From Isoetes taiwanensis (lineage: Eukaryota; Streptophyta; Lycopodiopsida; Isoetales; Isoetaceae), in the NCBI GenBank assembly GCA_021234155.1, contig JAJEKV010000101.1:965453-1029452 (forward strand): a stretch of 64,000 nt of DNA, written 5' to 3'. A program made the position numbers and the translations under genes. Shown here in pieces: positions 19,277-30,535 of this stretch (positions are counted from its first letter, which is position 1; every line of letters starts with the position of its first letter). The notes beneath the pieces were generated by a model. It was not told the origin of the DNA and ran no database searches. It saw only the letters and a program-made list of their open reading frames with translations.

Positions 19277-19388
19277 GGGCATAATGATAATCATAGAATA
19301 GCTCGGGCATAACGATAATCATAGAATAGTTCGGGCGTAATGATAATCATAGAATAGCTCGGGCATAACGATAATCATAGAATAGCTC
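19277..19388 (-). repeat. 28-bp minisatellite (4 units) made from E(z) coding sequence
   Basis: Four 28-bp units at 19277, 19305, 19333 and 19361. On the minus strand each contains CTATTCTATGATTATCGTTA, which is the LFYDYRY codons of the SET C-terminus. The unit is not a multiple of three, so each copy changes frame. Confidence 0.95.
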
Positions 19389-19588
19389 TTCTCCAGCTTC
19401 TATTTTTTCTTTCGCAAATATACCTACTATGGTCTCCATCAACCATAATGACCTCATTAAAACACATGGTCTAATGTTTTTCAGCATCTAGCATGCATAG
19501 CAATTTGGATTTGGAGAATTATTTGCAAATTTGAGTTTATCACCTTTGCGACATGCATCTAAGACGTACTGCATCAACAAGCACACAA

Positions 19589-19830
19589 ATAAGAAGTATA
19601 ATCTTCTGCAACAGTATCCTAAATGATGAAATCTTTCGAACATGGTTATTAAGATTAAAGGGAAAAGTAGAATTTTCTCGATTGTAAATCCTCCCAAATA
19701 AGAAGTATAATCTTCTGCAACAGTATCCTAAATGATGAAATCTTTCGAACATAGTTATTAAGATTAAAGGGAAAAGTATAATTTTCTCGATTAAGATTAA
19801 AGGGAAAAGTAGAATTTTCTCGATTATAAA
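19589..19830 (-). repeat. About 110-bp tandem duplication inside a SET exon of the pseudogene
   Basis: Two long copies and one partial copy of a unit containing AAGAAGTATAATCTTCTGC and GATTAAAGGGAAAAGTA. The part near AATTTTCTCGATT encodes, on the minus strand, the RENSTFPFNLN stretch of E(z). The pseudogene exon has been multiplied together with its intron sequence. Confidence 0.88.
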
Positions 19831-21746
19831 TCCTCCCTCGTTTATTGGCTTCCCGATGCGATATAAGTTCTCTAGTATACTCTCCAAAATATTTGTGTTT
19901 ATTGACTGGGCTCTTGTTGCAATAAGTGCATATTAAAAACTAAAAATTAATCAAAGCAAAATCCGGCTTTTACCTTCAAAAATGCTCCCCACCCAACCAC
20001 ATCAGATCTTCCCAAAGGAACCTGGAGACAATTACTGCATCTGAAACATGAGCATGGAACTTTCACTGATAAAATAGAATAATAAGATTCTGAAACATCT
20101 CCCATGTGGTTCCCCCATGGATCACCATTCGTTTCCTACCATGGAGTTGCTATATATGTTTCTGCTTACAAAACAACACACAATACCTTCTATTGCTGCT
20201 TCAAAAGCAACTTCATGTTATGGCATTGATAATCTTCACCTCGCGGGGAGGATGTCCCAACATCCCATCTACACATGCAGAGAATCAACAGTAAATTACA
20301 TCTAACCATTATTTTTCCACGCTTCAATGTAGTCTGAAATAACAATATGTAATAAGATAAGAATCTTACCCAACCTAGAAATTTCTGCAAACATCTGGAT
20401 CACACTCCCTGCCAGCAGCAAAGCAGGGACACTGTCTGCTGCAACACTGACTCTTAGCACAATGACAGCCTCTGAAGTGGTTCTTGCATCCATTCGAGCA
20501 ACTATAACAAGCCTCCACAAAAGAATAAATGGTGTTGAAATACCATCGGATAAAAAATGCTCCCTATAACTGGGTTCTTACCCACAACATTTTTCATAGC
20601 ATGTGCCATTCCGTCACACTCCAATGGGATCCAGTGTAGTGGACTACGTTCTTGGTAGTGCAATACATTCTATTCAAAATTTTACACTGCTAGATAAGCT
20701 CCCCGAATCAGACCATATTCCATTATCTTTTGAGTTAAGACTGTTTCATTCAACCACAGATCAACGCAGGCTTCTTCAAACCTCGGATTAAGCTGAATTA
20801 TGGTAGACATGAGGCCTTTCAAAAGAAGTTATCAGAGCTGCTAGATCAGATGGATTGGTCGGGTGATGTTAACAAGGAATCTGATACTCTTACACAAACA
20901 TTGATCATAGCAGCCGGTGATGTCTTTGGATACACTAAAGATAGGCATAAAGGCAGATTGTATAACAGTTGGTGGGACTCTGAATGCCAGCAGGCCAGAA
21001 ATTGTCTTCCAAAAGGTGTGTGGTTAAGCCAAAATGGTACAAAGCCTTAATCCGCCATAAGAAAGGAATGTTTTACAAAGAGAAGAATCAAGCCTTATCC
21101 CGTTGGTTTCATATCCATCCAAAAGCTTTCTGGAGCAGATTTTCGAAGAAGACCTCATATGGTAACCTAGACTCTGATGCTTTATTGCAGTTGGTTAGAG
21201 ACCTATATTATGTGGAACAGGCTGATGGCATGACACTGTTAAATGTTCAAGCTGATTTATTCACCCCAAGCGGACGTGCAAGAAAAAGTCAAAAGCATGA
21301 AAAGCGGTAAAGGCGGTGATTTAAATGGGTTAAGCATTGAGCTCCTCAAATGGGGTGGGCCCCAAGTAATTGAGGCGATTAAACCGCTAATCGCCGCAAT
21401 AAGACAAGGATTGCCTCGGCCTTGGAAAGTAAATAAAGTCTCTCCAATTCATAAATCTGGTGATCGTGATGATGCACGCAACTATAGAACAATACTTGTC
21501 AGCTGCATGTTTTCAAAGCTTTTAGGAGGCTTATTGGAGGTGAAGTTGAACAAGTGGGCTGAAGAAAACAACAAAAGGGCACTATGTCAGGCGGGCTTCC
21601 GGAAAGAGCATAACACTCTTGATCATATCCTAACATTGAAGGTTTTGATTGATAAGGCCAAAGCTCCCAGAAGAACTTTGTATTTAGCATTTATAGACTT
21701 CTCAAAGGCGTTTGATATGGTGCCACGAAGAGATCTTGGGACCAGG

Positions 21747-22488
21747 TGTTAGGAATTGACACACAAACTATAATGACCTTTGCAAATTTCTTGTCTAGCA
21801 AGATTTATTCACAAAAATTTTCTTCACATGCACTAGGGAGCCACAAGATGGTCACTTATCCCTTGTGCTTGACAAATAAAATAAAACTCTTAAGTTCTTA
21901 AAGCAATTCAAACTTTAAGTCATGAGAATGAAAATATTAAACCATTGAACAGTTACTGTAGCAGGGGTCATTGACTCGAACACTGTTCCTGCTTTGACCG
22001 ATATTTGTATATCGGATTCTTCACCAAACACTTTGATTCTGCTTCATCCACCGGGTGTATATCCTCTGCTATCTTCATTACTTATATATTGCGGGTTTCG
22101 GTGGTTAAGGCATCATTCATGCTTTCAATGAGGTTGTTATCTATTGAACTATATCCCACAGGCTTGGCTCAGGAAATCTGCTACTTTCGATTTATCCCAC
22201 ATACCTGCTTTAGGAAACAAGCCCTTTAACCATTAACCAATTTTCGCCTCTAATTTTGTAAAGCACATAAAGCACTTATATGCATTTGCTTGCATCTTCA
22301 ACTGCTTGCATTTGAACAATACCCCATAAGTGAAAATCTCGTCACCGGTGTAACCAAACTCCGCATCTAGTAAGTATGTTGTAGTCCTATGCAAACCCTC
22401 GCCCTTTGCTTCTCATAGGTTGCTTTGTAGTCAAACAAATATTCATCGCCTTCGCTTCTCATGAATATAAGATGACTATTTTCTAACA
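21747..22488 (-). repeat. 3' LTR of the Copia element
   Basis: 742 bp, in plus orientation TGTTAGG...CTAACA. It differs from the 769-bp 5' LTR by substitutions and lacks a duplicated ATGCATAAAGCACTTAT segment that the other copy carries near 27270-27290. Confidence 0.95.
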
Positions 22489-22489
22489 T

Positions 22490-23189
22490 TCCTCCTTCGA
22501 CTTATATTCATACTATAAGTCCAACACATTCAATTGTTGTTTGAATTTCTTTGAATTTGACTTTCGCAAGTGCTTTAGTGAAGATGTCCATTTTGTTGAT
22601 TTGTTAGTGTCAACATATTTCATTTGAATGATACCTTGTGATGCCGGATCTCGTATGAAATGAATACTTAGCTCTATATGCTTAGTCTGTCATGATGAAC
22701 TGGTTTTTTCACTATAGCTATGCAACTTTGGCTATCTGTCATAATCTCGGTAGCTTCACTTTGTACATGATTTAATTCCTCCAATAATCTTCTCAACCAT
22801 ACTATTTCTTTGGCCAGAGATGATGGCAAAGACATATTCACGCCTCTGCGAGCTCATAGCTATGGCAGCCTGTTTTTTGCATCTCCAAGTTATAGCATTT
22901 TTTCCTAGGAATATGACATATCCTGATGTTGACCTCCTTGTGCTTAGATCTCCTCCCCAATCTGCATCACTATAGGCAGTTAGTTTTAAATTTCTTCAGT
23001 GTAACATATACCTTGAGTGGATGTTCCCTTTAGATACTTTAGCACTCGTTTGCCTGCCTCCCAGTGATTTTTTGTAGGATTGTGGCATCTTCTACTCAAG
23101 ATATTGACAGCATATGCAATGTCAGGTCTGGTATTATTTGCCAGGTACAACAAGCATCCAATTAAAGCCCTGTATGGAGTGTTTTCCAT
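22490..23189 (-). pseudogene. Copia RNase H region
   Basis: The reading frame gives YRALIGCLLYLANNTRPDIA then AVNILSRRCHNP and HWEAGKRVLKYLKGT, the conserved link between reverse transcriptase and RNase H. It is followed by a degenerate continuation (SDADWGGDL-type motif near 22960) ending at the polypurine tract. Confidence 0.85.
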
Positions 23190-23191
23190 GT

Positions 23192-23912
23192 CTATACTTG
23201 GCTTGTCTCTCGAAGTTCTTTGTAGAGTATGCCCCGAGTCATAGGTATTTTCACAGCCTTAGCATCTTCCAAATTAAATCTTCTCAACATGTTATCAATA
23301 TGTGTCTTTTGATGTAACTTGATGTACTTCTGATCCCTGTTCCTGATGACTTCTATACCCAAGAATTTCTTTAGTTCTCCTAAGTCTGACATTTGAAACC
23401 TGTTTTTCAGAATCTTCTTTGCTTTATTAAGAACATTCATAGTACTTGCAATCATTATACAATCATCCACATAAAGTGCTATAATGCAAAATTCTTCTCC
23501 TTCTTGGAATCTATAAAGGTTACCATCATTCTTTAATTTTTCAAACCTATGTTCTTGTAGAAATTGATTCATGCAGAGGTACCATTCTCTAGGGGATTGC
23601 TTTAACCCATAAACTGCTTTATGTAGTCTCCAAATCTTATTTTCTCCCTGCTCAAACCCAGGAGCTTGTTTCATGTAAGCTTCCTCTTCTAATGTAGCAT
23701 TTAGAAAATTTTGTTTTGACATCCATATGGTGTATTTCCATATTCATTTCATTTGCCATTGCAATTAAAATTCTAATGCTTGTGAGTTTGACAATAGGAG
23801 AGTAAGTTTCTTCATAGTCTTTGCCCCTTTTTTGAGTGTACCCCCTGGCTTTATACCTCTTGCTGCCATCAGGATTTTCTTTGATCCTAAATAGCCATTT
23901 ACTTCCAATCAC
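23192..23912 (-). pseudogene. Copia reverse transcriptase
   Basis: Two overlapping frames. 23652-23912 reads KWLFRIKENPDGSKRYKARG then YEETYSPIVKLTSIRILIA and HHMDVKTKF. 23192-23722 reads APGFEQGENKIWRLHKAVYG, LKQSPREWY, and the catalytic box LYVDDCIMIA. A frameshift near 23700 separates them. This is the plant Ty1/Copia polymerase. Confidence 0.93.
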
Positions 23913-24458
23913 ATTTTTGCTGTCATCAATATCTACCAGCTCATATGTTTTTGTTTCAAGTAAATGAGCTTAGCTCCTCTTCCATAGCTGCCATCCACTT
24001 GCTTTTTATTTATACTTTCTTTGAGCTTCTTCAAAATTCTCGTGGTATATCTTCATTTTCAAGGAGGGCCATAATTTGTTCATACTACTGGTTCATCAAT
24101 AGTAATGTTTCTTACGCTTCTCCCTTGCTCATCCCTTCCATATGGTAAATCCCCCAACTTTGCTTCTTCTATGAGTTTCTCAACTTGTGTTTTTCTTTTT
24201 CTTTCGACTATTGTTTCCTTATTCTCAAGGTTTCCATTGTTGATCTGCTTTGGCCTTGGTTTGAGTTCTTGTTGTGTATTTCCATTTTTCTGTTTCCACA
24301 TTATCCTCTTGGTTATTTTCATCATTTTCATCAACATCAAATTTTACATCCTTATGTTCGATGTGTTCCTCCTCAATCTTATGCCTCCTTTTATACCTGT
24401 GCTTGTACAATATGTTTTCATTGAACAAGACATCTCTCTTGATTATGATTGTTTTGTT

Positions 24459-25315
24459 TTACGGATTGTAGATTCTATATCCTTTGGATTCATCATCATA
24501 ACCAACCACAAATCCAATTTCAGCCTTATCATCCAAATTTTTCCTTAACTCTTTGGGTACATGAGAATATGCCAAACACCCATATACTTTGTACTTGTCA
24601 AAATTAATCTTTGTGTTTGGATTCCATAGCAGACTAGGCAGATTTCCATCAATGCTGCTTGATGGCAAATTGTTTTGTATTTCTACACTTGTCTTGAGTG
24701 CTTCTTCCCATAGATTGCTAGGTAGTCCACTTTGCTTCAACATAGATCTAACAGCATCTAATATTGTTCTGTTTTTCCTTTACGATACACCATTATTTGA
24801 GGGCTATGTGCGCATGTCAATTGCCTTTTAATTCCATGCTTCAAGCAATATAATCTGAATTTGTCAGATAGGTATTCTCCACCTCTATCTGACCTAATAC
24901 ATTTCAGTTTATTTCCAGTTTCTCTTTCAGATGCCACCACAAATTGTTTAAATGCTTGTAGTGCTTGGGACTTTGTAGTTAAAGCATAAGTTGTGCACTT
25001 TCTGCTGAAATCATCTGTAAAGGTAATGAAATACCTTTTATTTGTCCTACTTTTGATATTCAGAGGACCACAGAGATTTGTATGTACCAGTTCTAGCACC
25101 TAAGTTGCTCTGGTTTTTCGTTTGGCAAAGGGCAATCTGCTCAGTTTTCCCAAAATACATCCTTCACATATGAAATGTGCTGAGTTTTTGTTGCAGCATA
25201 TCCAACCTTGTTTAATCAATTGTTTTAGATTTTTGTTGTTTGTATGAGCAAGTCGATTATGCCATAGTTCTAACCCTTCTTCTTTAATAGTATTGATGCT
25301 CACTGCATTTTTCAT
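24459..25315 (-). pseudogene. Copia integrase
   Basis: 25100-25315 holds the HHCC zinc-binding pre-integrase (LWHNRLAHTN, then CEGCILGK). 24758-25099 is the catalytic core (LVHTNLCGPLNIKSRTNKRY, DDFSRKCTTYAL, IRSDRGGEYLSDKF). 24459-24743 is the C-terminal part (LPSNLWEEALKTSVEIQNNL, VYGCLAYSHVPKE). Stops and frame changes interrupt it. Confidence 0.93.
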
Positions 25316-25591
25316 TGCAAATAAATATTCAAATCGGTAGCACGAAATTTCAATTCATCCTTGAGATAAATATTACATTGCAATGAGTCAAAAAGTGACC
25401 CAGTAGCCTAGATCAACCAGGTTGACTAATGGAAATCAAATTCTTGATTATTGTAGGCACACACAACACATTTTGTATATCTACAATGTCACCATTTAAA
25501 TCTTCAAGTCTAACAAACCCCTACTCTGAATTTTTGAAGAGCTCCATTTCAACTTGTATATTTCTTGAACTTGCATTGGTAGCATTCTTCG

Positions 25592-26746
25592 GTGAGATCG
25601 ATGGGTCAAGACTACCGATCTTTCAGCTCCACTATCAACTACCATATAATCATCACATTTGTTAGATTGACTTTATCAAGAATAGCAAATTCATTAAGTA
25701 CCTCATCATCTTCATCTTCTTTAATTTGCTTTGGATTTTTTTCTCCATGTTCTTCAGCCACAAATGCTTTTTTTCATAACTTCTTCCTCTTCCTCTATTT
25801 GAGGATCTCGCCACCCTCGCTATCGGGCCTCCCCTTCCCCTTGCATAATTCTTTGGAGTTGGGCATTTTGAGGCTACATGACCTCTTCCACCACATGTGT
25901 AACAGTTAAACTCTTTTTTTAACTTAGGACATTCATTCTTGTAGTGACCTTGCTCATGGCAATGATAGCAAGTTACTTTCTTCTTAACAATTAATATCTC
26001 GGGATCATTAGATTGTTGCCTTGATATTTTCTTTTGTTCCCATTCGTTTCTCAAACAATTTTTGCTTCCTCTCTTGTCTTACAAGTATTTCTAATAAATA
26101 AGGCAAGATTTTCATTATCCCGCTTCTAGATATTTAGAATTTGGCTTCCTCAGATGATACATTCACATTTGCCCCAAAGAAGATCAGCTATGAGATTATC
26201 AAACCTATCAAAGAACCCTGAGACATCTTCATCCTCTGCTAATTTTAACCCTCTTAATTCATTTTCAAGTAAATCAATTTGAGAGGATGTTTTATCTTCA
26301 TAATATTTAAGCATATATTTCCACATATCTCGTGGACTCAAGCCTCTTAATTTCAACCTAATTGTAGGACTACCTTGCAAGATATGATTCCTTGAGCCTC
26401 CTTTGCTTTTGCATACAAGGATTTTCCTCCTGAGCTGCTTCCCCCTGTTGTACCTCCTGTACCTGCACTTTGAGAAGTCCTACTTCCCCCTGCTGTGCCA
26501 CCTGCACCTTCAGCATTAGTTGAGCTTGTTGTGTTAGAGCCAAATCTCGTCAGTATTCCTGCAGTAACATTCCCTTGGGGATCCACCAAATCCCACAAAT
26601 CTTCTACTTCCAAGATGTGTACTATAGCATCCTTCCAAACTGAAACACGGACCTCCAAAGCATACACATCCACGGTGTTGAGCAAGCTTGCTCCAAATCG
26701 CTAGACATATTACTAGCTCGATACCAATTGTTAGGAATTGACACAC
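25592..26746 (-). pseudogene. Copia gag with zinc knuckles and protease remnant
   Basis: The gag body is visible as RLKLRGLSPRDMWKYMLKYY (26150-26380). Two CX2CX4HX4C knuckles lie at 25662-26054 (CYHCHEQGHYKNEC and CYTCGGRGHVASKC). A short VVDSGAE-like protease site follows near 25640. The gag N-terminus (26353-26746) is split by frame changes. Confidence 0.88.
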
Positions 26747-27497
26747 AAACTATAATGACCTTTGCAAATTTCTTGTCTAGCAAGATTTATTCACAAAATT
26801 TTCTTCACATGCACTAGGGAGCCACAAGATGGTCACTTATCCCTTGTGCTTGACAAATAAAATAAAACTCTTAAGTTCTTAAAGCAATTCAAACTTTAAG
26901 TCATGAGAATGAAAATATTAAACCATTGAACGATTCATCAGAAAGTGGGGTCATTGACTCGAACACTGTTCTTGCTTTGACCGATATTTGTATATCGGAT
27001 TCTTCACCAAACACTTTGATTCTGCTTCATCCACCGGGTGTATATCCTCTGCTATCTTCATTACTTATATATTGCAGGTTTCCGTGTTAAGGCATCATTC
27101 ATGCTTTCCAACTGAGTAGGTCATTGTTATCTATTGAACTATATCCCATGTGCTTGGCTCGTAAAAAATGCTACTTTCGATTTATCCCACATACCTGCTT
27201 TAGGAAACAAGCCCTTTAACCATTAACCAATTTTCGCCTCTAATTTTGTGAAGCACATAAAGCACTTATATGCATAAAGCACTTATATGCATTTGCTTGC
27301 ATCTTCAACTGCTTGCATTTGAACAATACCCCATAAGTGAAAATACTGTCACCAGTGTAACCAAACTCCCTGCATCTAGTAAGTATGTTGTAGTCCTATG
27401 CAAACCTACTGCCACTGCTTCTCATAGGTTGCTTTGTAGTCAAACAAATATTCACTGCCACTGCTTCTCATGAATATAAGATGACTATTTTCTAACA
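26729..27497 (-). repeat. 5' LTR of the Copia element
   Basis: 769-bp partner of 21747-22488. It carries a local ATGCATAAAGCACTTAT duplication, and its outer side carries the CCAGG duplication. Confidence 0.95.
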
Positions 27498-29067
27498 CCA
27501 GGCTGGAACAAATTGGAGTACCTAGAGAACCGGCAACAGCGGTTCCACAAATTGCATCTGAAGAAGTCATAGTCCAAGTATCACTAAGCACAGAAGTTCA
27601 GAGCACAATAGGTGTTAGGCAGGGTTGCCCGCTTTCCCCTACCCTATTCGGGATCTATATGGATGACCTAGAATCTTGGCTGAAACAGAAAGGTATTGCT
27701 GGAACCTGGCTGGGAGACTTGCTAATTCAATTATTGTTATATGCAGATGACGTAGTGCTTTTAGCAAACACGCCAGAAGGGTTGCAATCACATTTAGACA
27801 ATCTTTCTTCATTCTGTGATGCTAAGAAAATGAAGGTAAATCTTGTGAAATCAAAGGTCATGATTCTTGGCATTGTGAAAAACATACTTTCATGTATAAA
27901 GGTGAGGCTCAAAGTTGTTGACACTTACAAATATCTTGGGTTTGGAGATCTCCTCGAACTATAAATGGAAAGAATGTATTAAAAAAGAGCAAGCAGCAGT
28001 GAAAGGAAAAGCCGCTTTTGTACAAGATATGCTTTCAAAATGTTTCAAAGCCTCTTTGATGATTGGGGCCTCTAAAAAGGTATTGTTTAAAACATTGGTA
28101 CAACCAAGTACTTTTATATGGGGCTCCAATTTGGGGGCCTTCCTTATCATGTAGGCAAAGTGGTCCCAATTGAGACCGTGATGAAGATATTTATCGAGAA
28201 GAATTGGGGGTGAAGAACCAAATACCTTATGCAATTCTCTTGGCGGAGACAGGCATGATCCCATTAGAAGCCGAAGCTTTGTACCAGACTATTAATTTTG
28301 TGAACAGAATTTGCAGCCTTGAGGAGGACAGACTCCCTAACTTGGCCAAGCATGACTTCGGTAAAAAGGGGTGGTACGATGACATTATCAAATGGGCTGA
28401 AAGGTGGGGCATATCAGAGGCCAATTGGCCGATTTTCACGAAGAAGGCCGTGGACATGGTACAAACGGTAAGCTCTGGGAAAATAAGGGATTGAGAATGA
28501 TGTTATACTCATCGGACATCAATCCAATGCTTACATACCCGGATCAGAGCTATTTACATGCCTCTATTCCGAAAAACTTGAGACATTGGATAGCCAGATA
28601 TAGGACCAGTTCGCACAAATTAAAGGTAGAAACTGGAAGATGGGCTCAGGTTCCTAGGGATGAACGAGGACATGTAGAAGATGAGAACCATGTCCTGCTG
28701 GTGTGCCCATCATATGATGATATTAGGCATCAATTCCACATAGACGTACTCGACTTTCAGTCACTATGGGGTTTAGACTTCATGATATTAGGGAACTTCA
28801 TTAAATCTGTTGATTCACACAGAGAGTTCCTTTTGAAAACTCAGTAATTGTACGTGTCGCTCCATGACCATTGTGGGTGTGATAAATATATTATTATTAT
28901 TATTATTGTTGTTTTTCACATATAAACAGGCACGAGCATGGGGTAAATTGCTTGCAAGGCTAGTCTTTGCTATCTGCCACTCTCTTCCTGATCAATGGAT
29001 TGCCTGAGCTGACTTCCGAGTGTATTTCAACCTACGAACCCTTCCTCTCCTTCGGCCATTGTAAATC

Positions 29068-29240
29068 CTAGATCTTGATTGAATGTCTAGTTCCTACACA
29101 TGTAGAAAGCAACACTCAATCACCAGTTGGTACTATTAGACTACTCGTGCAAAAAATAGTGTAAACAATTGCTAACAGACTCTTATGTCTCACTCACCAA
29201 TTATCCAAAAATCTACTTCCCGGTTATACAATATGCAATC
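29068..29240. other. Possible upstream intron of the E(z) pseudogene
   Basis: No further E(z) exon was recognised to the right of 29067, where an AG acceptor precedes the RRLKY exon. The sequence is AT-rich with no other signal. Confidence 0.4.
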
Positions 29241-30535
29241 TTGACCTGTCGGTCGCTATATAGAGGCTAGCAGCCTCATGTGCATACATATATTATCCAA
29301 CTTCTATACAGCACTTCGGTCCTCTTAGCAGATTCCGAGCAATCATACAGCTGTATTAAATTTATCGTTATGGAAAATTAAAATTAGCCACTTCAAGAAC
29401 TTTAATATGCAATAATAAAACTAATCAACCAAGAAGGTTTGTTGTAGATGTTTATAAGATTTTGGGCAAAGGTTGGGTTGAGCGATTCCTTTTTTTTTAA
29501 GTGGGTTTTATTCCAATGGTTCGATTTTGGCTATTTCTTGGTTTCCTTCCTATGATCTCGCGGGATAGGGGCCGAATTCATGGATCTGGAAGTGGGCAGC
29601 AGAGTTGCCGGAATTGGCTAGGTTGCTTCTAGTTTTGTGCAGGGCTCCATCTACTTTACAGGGCATCTGATTTACGGTTGCATCTGGGTCTTGCATCTGC
29701 TGCATCTACTCGGGATTTGGCGGTATCTGGATCTGGCTGCCACCGGAATAGAGTAGGTGGTTACTGCTGGTAAAGTGTTTACCGGGGTTCGATTTTTTGC
29801 TTCAAATGATCTTCCCCGCCAGAATAGAATACAATAGAATGGAAAGGCATGGGCAGGTTACTGGTAAGGCTTTTACCGGGGTTCGACTCCTCGGCCAGTA
29901 GATCCTCTATGCAGCCATGGCTGTCTTCAGACGATTTTGCTGCAGACGATTTTCCTTGCTTCATTCTTCTCGATTTTCCATCCTGTTCGATTTCTCTTCT
30001 CGGTTGTAGATTTTTATTCCGGATTTCTTTTTGGATTTCTTATTTCAAGCCGGATCATCCGTCTCTGGGTTGTCTTAGTAGGGGAACCGGTGTTGGATTA
30101 CATACAGGCTCCTCTGTTTTTGCCTCATCCGTCTCTGGGTTGTCTTAGCAGGGGAGCCGGTGTTCTGTTTTTGCCTCTCTGTGATGCGCTGCAAATGGTT
30201 TCAGTGTAAATTATGTTATCCACGTCAGCCAATGGTTTTAATTGTGTGTATTTTATTCATATCCAATAGTTTCTTAAAAAAATAAGAAAAAAAAAAGGTT
30301 GACCTGTCGGTCGCTATATAGAGGCTAGCAGCCTCATGTGCATACATATATTCTCCAACTTCTATACAGCACTTCAGTCCTCTTAGCAGATTCCGAGCAA
30401 TCATACAGCTGTATTAAATTTATCGTTATGGAAAATTAAAATTAGCCACTTCAAGAACTTTAATATGCAATAATAAAACTAATCAACCAAGAAGGTTTGC
30501 TGTAGATGTTTATAAGATTTTGGCCAAAGGTTGGG
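29241..30535. repeat. 237-bp direct duplication, 1058-bp spacing
   Basis: 29241-29477 and 30299-30535 are almost identical, from TTGACCTGTCGGTCGCTATA to AAAGGTTGGG. The spacer ends in an A-rich run (about 30274-30297) just before the second copy. The ends are not TG...CA, no short flanking duplication was seen, and no PBS follows, so this looks like a segmental duplication. The spacer holds a further 40-bp duplication (CATCCGTCTCTGGGTTGTCT at about 30056 and 30126) and paired TTTACCGGGGTTCGA motifs. Confidence 0.9.

Larger units (their letters stand above)
21747..27497 (-). mobile_element. Full-length Copia (Ty1) LTR retrotransposon, degenerate, nested in the LINE
   Basis: LTRs at 21747-22488 and 26729-27497 begin TGTTAGGAATTG and end TTCTAACA. 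Flanks are a perfect CCAGG duplication (21742-21746 and 27498-27502). The minus-strand PBS next to the 5' LTR reads TGGTATCGAGC, a one-base-deleted version of the initiator-Met type site. A polypurine tract AAGGAGGAA abuts the 3' LTR at 22489. Domain order on the minus strand is gag, zinc knuckles, protease, integrase, reverse transcriptase, RNase H, the Copia order. The reading frame is broken in many places. Confidence 0.96.
20611..28910 (+). mobile_element. 5'-truncated LINE inserted in the E(z) pseudogene, itself split by a Copia element
   Basis: The LINE parts are 20611-21746 and 27503-28910. The left part encodes the end of an apurinic-type endonuclease (GSSVVDYVLGSAI, LPESDHIPLSFEL) and the first half of reverse transcriptase (LYLAFIDFSKAFDMVPRRDL). 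The right part continues with GVRQGCPLSPTLFGIYMDDLE, the YADDVVLLA catalytic box, and a Cys/His C-terminal region (HVLLVCPSYDDIR). The 3' end is a short ATT run (28889-28907). Several frameshifts and stops make it inactive. The break between the parts carries the CCAGG duplication of the Copia insertion. The 5' junction is near 20611, judged from where E(z) similarity ends. Confidence 0.9.
19184..29067 (-). pseudogene. E(z): Enhancer-of-zeste (PRC2 H3K27 methyltransferase) pseudogene, CXC and SET regions, intron-containing
   Basis: Functional relatives (CLF/SWN/EZH) are the catalytic subunit of Polycomb complex 2. Recognisable pieces in gene order: 29067-28911 (RRLKYTRKSA, LIRKRVADSKD, PCKQFTPCSC); 20610 leftwards (NGTCYEKCCG); 20501-20370 (GCKNHFRGCHCAKSQCC, RQCPCFAAGRECDPDVCRN); 20268-20187 (GEDYQCHNMKLLLKQQ); 20021-19974 (GRSDVVGWGAFLK); 19914-about 19600 (KYFGEYTRELISHREANKRG, IYNRENSTFPFNLN); 19568-about 19500 (YVLDACRKGDKLKFANN); 19452-19184 (VGIFAKEKIEAGEELFYDYR, APVWARKPEN), ending in a natural-looking TAA at 19184-19186. 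Introns keep splice sites, so this is a duplicated rather than a processed copy. Lesions include TAG at 28960-28962, a stop after VCRNF, a TAG after LLLKQQ, several frameshifts, duplicated SET-exon sequence and a LINE insertion. Exons upstream of CXC were not found. Confidence 0.9.

Noticed and set aside
19184-29067. E(z) copy as a functional gene
   Set aside because: Multiple in-frame stops and frameshifts within the CXC and SET exons, a LINE in the CXC region and tandem copies of SET coding sequence cannot be reconciled with a working enzyme.
29241-30535. The 237-bp duplicates as LTRs of a short retrotransposon
   Set aside because: Ends are not TG...CA, no PBS or PPT adjoins them and no short target duplication flanks them.
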